Source: Loxodes magnus
Lineage: Eukaryota > Ciliophora > Karyorelictea > Loxodida > Loxodidae
Assembly: GCA_946699065.1 (NCBI GenBank)
Contig: CAMPDV010001229.1
Location: 1 to 64,000, forward strand
DNA: 64,000 nucleotides
Reading direction: 5' to 3'
This document shows, one piece after another, positions 61,433 through 64,000 of this stretch. The translations under genes and the position numbers were made by a program. A model generated the notes under the pieces. It was not told where the DNA came from and made no database searches. It saw only the letters and a list, made by a program, of their open reading frames with translations. How positions within the stretch are numbered: the first letter of the stretch is position 1; every line of letters begins with the position of its first letter.

Positions 61433-62150
61433 GCTCTAACTACAATTTTCCTTAAGGTAATTAAAATAAAAACTCTTAAAGCAATATTTTTAAATCATAA
61501 CATTAAAGCTAGACTGGTGTTTAAACCAAAAATTTTCGAAGCAATATCAATTTTAACAACGGTATTTAGCAAAGAATATTCCTTGCAAATCTTTACAAAT
61601 TAGTCCTTCTAAAATTCATGGACAGCCTCTACTGCAATCTTTTACAAATAGACACAGCTCTGAAAATTTACCAGTAAAACTTAATTCTTAGATCTATCCA
61701 AATTAAGCATAAAAAAACTTAGAAATAACTGAACATATTTGATTCTTAAAAGATTACTTAGCTATTAATATAAAATTTTACTGCTGTAAATAAATAAAAA
61801 AGGCAATCAAAACTAAAAAATTCTTTCATTTTTTATTTATTAAATAGTTTCGAGTTTTTGGACCTAAATTTCTAAGTCTCTTTTGAAAAAAAAGCAAGTC
61901 AGATATTTAAGAGCTTTGATAGATTGTCCATTCATGCTTAACTCAAGCATAAGCAATAAACTGTCTAAAATAAAAAGAGTTTAATTGGTTGTATAGATAT
62001 TTTAAACCTCTCATTTAAAAAATGTAATAAATCTGATTGGTTAGGGCAATTCAATTTTCCTCTCTTACTATTTCATGGAAAAATCTGAACAAAGAGAAGT
62101 ATGGAAAGATAATATTTCAGAAAATAGTAAAAAAAACTTTAAGAATAGAA
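61433..62150 (+). repeat. Large dispersed repeat, copy 3, right part
   Basis: Resumes with CAAATAACTG-CTCTAACTACAA and follows copy 1 from 12,067 to about 12,790, ending soon after the NKEKE codons (62,085-62,100). The coding half of the repeat is missing. Confidence 0.7.
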
Positions 62151-62190
62151 TAAATTAGAAATACAAGAACTCTATATATGTACTATTAAT

Positions 62191-63112
62191 TCATAAAATT
62201 TTTACTTTTTTTTCTTTCTTGCTCTTATTTTTTGTATTAGCATTAATATTCAATTTATTGTCCTGTTGAACCTTATTTTGTTTCATCAGCTCTATTTATT
62301 ACTTAAAAACAGCAATATCTAGTATTTAACTTTTCTCATTGTAGAAATTTTTTTGATAGACAACTATCTATGTTTTTTTTTTGTTATTTCACTTGAAAAG
62401 CCTATTTTTTCTATATAGGAAAATTTAATTATTTATGCATGTGTTTAAAGATCTAAATAGAATAATCATTCATTTTATACTACTATAGTTAAGCTTACTA
62501 AATATTTAATATCATTTTTTATTATTATACAGTTTATGAATCCTTCATTAATATGATCTTTTAATTCTAATGTAGTAGCAGTAATTATACCTCTAACTGA
62601 TTAAGATATGCTGGTTCAGATTATTCATTTTCATCTAAAAAAATATTAAACAATTTTTATCTCTACGAATAAAATCGATTTAATGAAGTTTCTGAATTCC
62701 TTTTAGCTATTTAATAAATCAATTGCGACTTATTATTAAATCTTAATTAAGGGTTTCATACTCTATCTTAAAATAGTTTATTATAATTTGTTTATTCATA
62801 TTAGTTAACTTTAGATATGTATTCAGTATAAAAAATATTTTTATTATGTTCTTAAGAGGAATAAATAATTACACCCGGCATTCTTATTGCTCTTAAGTTA
62901 TCAACACATAAAAGTGCTTTACATTTTGATAAAAGACTTCGATTAATTCTTAAGGGTTGCCCTTCTCGTTTTCTTATTCTTATAATCTAATTTCTATCTT
63001 TTTATTAATTAACTATAACTAAAATTTCTCTAATAAATTTTAATTTTAATATAGCTTTTATCAATTACAAGACGCTTAAATTTAGTATCTGAGCATAAAG
63101 TAAAAATTCCAT
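62191..63112 (-). CDS. Unknown protein gene, two frame changes
   Basis: From the minus-strand ATG at 63,112 one frame reads KREGQPLRINRSLLSKCKAL, CVDNLRAIRMPGVIIYSS, and so on through DENEQSEPAYLNQLEV (about 62,590). It then switches to ITATTLELKDHINEGFINC and NEWLFYLDLQ. After a T10 run (62,373-62,382) it switches again to LDIAVFKQQIELMKQNKVQQ and a Lys-rich end, closing with TGA at 62,191-62,193. TGA is Trp at V-W-N and E-W-L. The text is strongly protein-like and ends at TGA. The breaks could be introns, homopolymer sequencing errors or decay. No family recognised. Confidence 0.5.
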
Positions 63113-63469
63113 AAAAAATCTTAATTCAAAATATGATTCCCAAAGCTTAGCTATTTATTGCTTAGCATAAAACTAATAATCTTATTTATTCTTTTAATAT
63201 CACTATACTTCTTTCTAGAGTATTTTATCTCCTAAAATACTCTTCTTGAGTAGACCTTTACTCTTAATAAAATACCCATCCTTCTTTTAAGTTTTTTGCT
63301 GTCTTATTATCTACTTTATTTAATATCCGAGCTTGATTTAGTAAAATATGACTAGCAATATAAGAGCTTTAAGTTTATAAATATAGATTAACTATACTAA
63401 TTTATTTTTAGATTATTTAATATTATTAAAAGAGATATTAAGCTATCATTATCTTAAGACAATAATTCT
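63113..63469. other. AT-rich intergenic region
   Basis: Separates the divergent minus- and plus-strand genes. Nothing else seen. Confidence 0.4.
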
Positions 63470-64000
63470 ATTTAGCTAAATCCATTATTCATAACTACAA
63501 CCTAAAGTATCTCGCTGCTAGAAAAATAATCTAGTAGCTAAATGTTAAGAGATAAAGTATAAATTATTATCTGGAAAGAAACTAAAGAATCGCCTCAAAT
63601 TTTAACCTTTGCACTTATAAGACTCAGGAGTTTATTAATAGAAAGTCTCAAGTTAACTCCTTTGATATTGAAATTGTTTAGCATCCACAAATAATTAAAG
63701 GAAAAATATAATAAAGTTGCAAGTTTATTTGATAGGAGTTATCTGAAGGCATCGAAATAGTTTGTGGTGTAACTGGAAATAAAAATTTAAAGAACAGAAA
63801 CTTTCAAAGTTAAAACTCAAATCTATCGAGTCTAAATGAAATTATGGATAGAGTTAGTAAAATTAAAAGTTTAGAAAGAGATAAAAGAAGAGACAGAGTT
63901 GGCTATCTATTTAGTTAAGATAGTAAATATTTCCTTTTAACTATTATAGGAAGCTCTATTTTATAAAATTTTAATTAATCCAGAAGATTATCATATGTTT
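63470..64000 (+). CDS. Unknown protein, N-terminal or internal part, cut by window end
   Basis: One frame can be followed from about 63,470 to the end of the window: RNQRIASNFNLCTYKTQEF, SFDIEIVQHPQIIKGK, SEGIEIVCGVTGNKNLKNRN and SLNEIMDRVSKIKSLERDKR. One TGA (63,730) falls at F-I-W-Q. The charged, mixed composition is unlike the surrounding noncoding DNA. No ATG in this frame marks a start, so the 5' end is unresolved. No family recognised. Confidence 0.45.

Overview
This window looks like nuclear DNA of a ciliate that reads TAA and TAG as glutamine and TGA as tryptophan. The DNA is very AT-rich, by my estimate about three quarters A+T. TAA and TAG sit at variable positions inside an otherwise perfectly phased TPR array (35.2-39.4 kb). 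TGA falls at conserved Trp positions of two LINE copies. At two homologous endonuclease sites one copy has TGA where the other has TGG, once in each direction. TGA also ends three of the reading frames described here. That combination matches NCBI code 27 (karyorelicts such as Loxodes and Parduczia) or code 28 (Condylostoma); I cannot choose firmly between them. Because all three stops can be sense, an open frame is weak evidence here, so I relied on conserved motifs, frame constancy, comparison between copies and TGA scarcity.

Layout. 1-9.8 kb is retroelement territory: a decayed plus-strand LINE (1-3.95 kb) carrying a SINE insertion, then a more complete minus-strand LINE (4.22-9.76 kb) with gag-like ORF1, endonuclease, reverse transcriptase and a 3' hairpin. 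Its flanks match an unoccupied paralogous site at 21.1-21.5 kb. 10.6-15.3, 27.0-32.5 and 59.3-62.15 kb are three copies of a large low-GC repeat that appears to be a decayed, unidentified gene family; the second copy has an internal tandem duplication. Between them lie a membrane-protein gene (19.7-20.8 kb), a Cys-rich membrane-protein gene or relic (21.8-24.3 kb), two nearly identical 840-bp half-LINE retroposons with perfect target-site duplications (25.1 and 53.6 kb), and a second SINE copy (26.0-26.45 kb).

The clearest host gene is a 4.2-kb TPR-repeat gene (35,194-39,435) with 40 phased 34-residue units. A multi-pass membrane protein gene follows (40.36-42.69 kb). Downstream are relics of the same TPR family (43.9-44.6 kb) and two decayed TPR-plus-protein-kinase copies (46.9-48.4 and 49.9-50.95 kb). 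An intact 286-codon coiled-coil ORF at 60.55 kb lies inside the third large repeat exactly where the other two copies are uninterrupted, so it looks like a newly recognisable insertion. The right end holds a minus-strand gene (62.2-63.1 kb) and the start of a plus-strand gene running off the window.

Most remaining DNA is AT-rich and gave no confident gene. I saw no rRNA, CRISPR array or intact tRNA.
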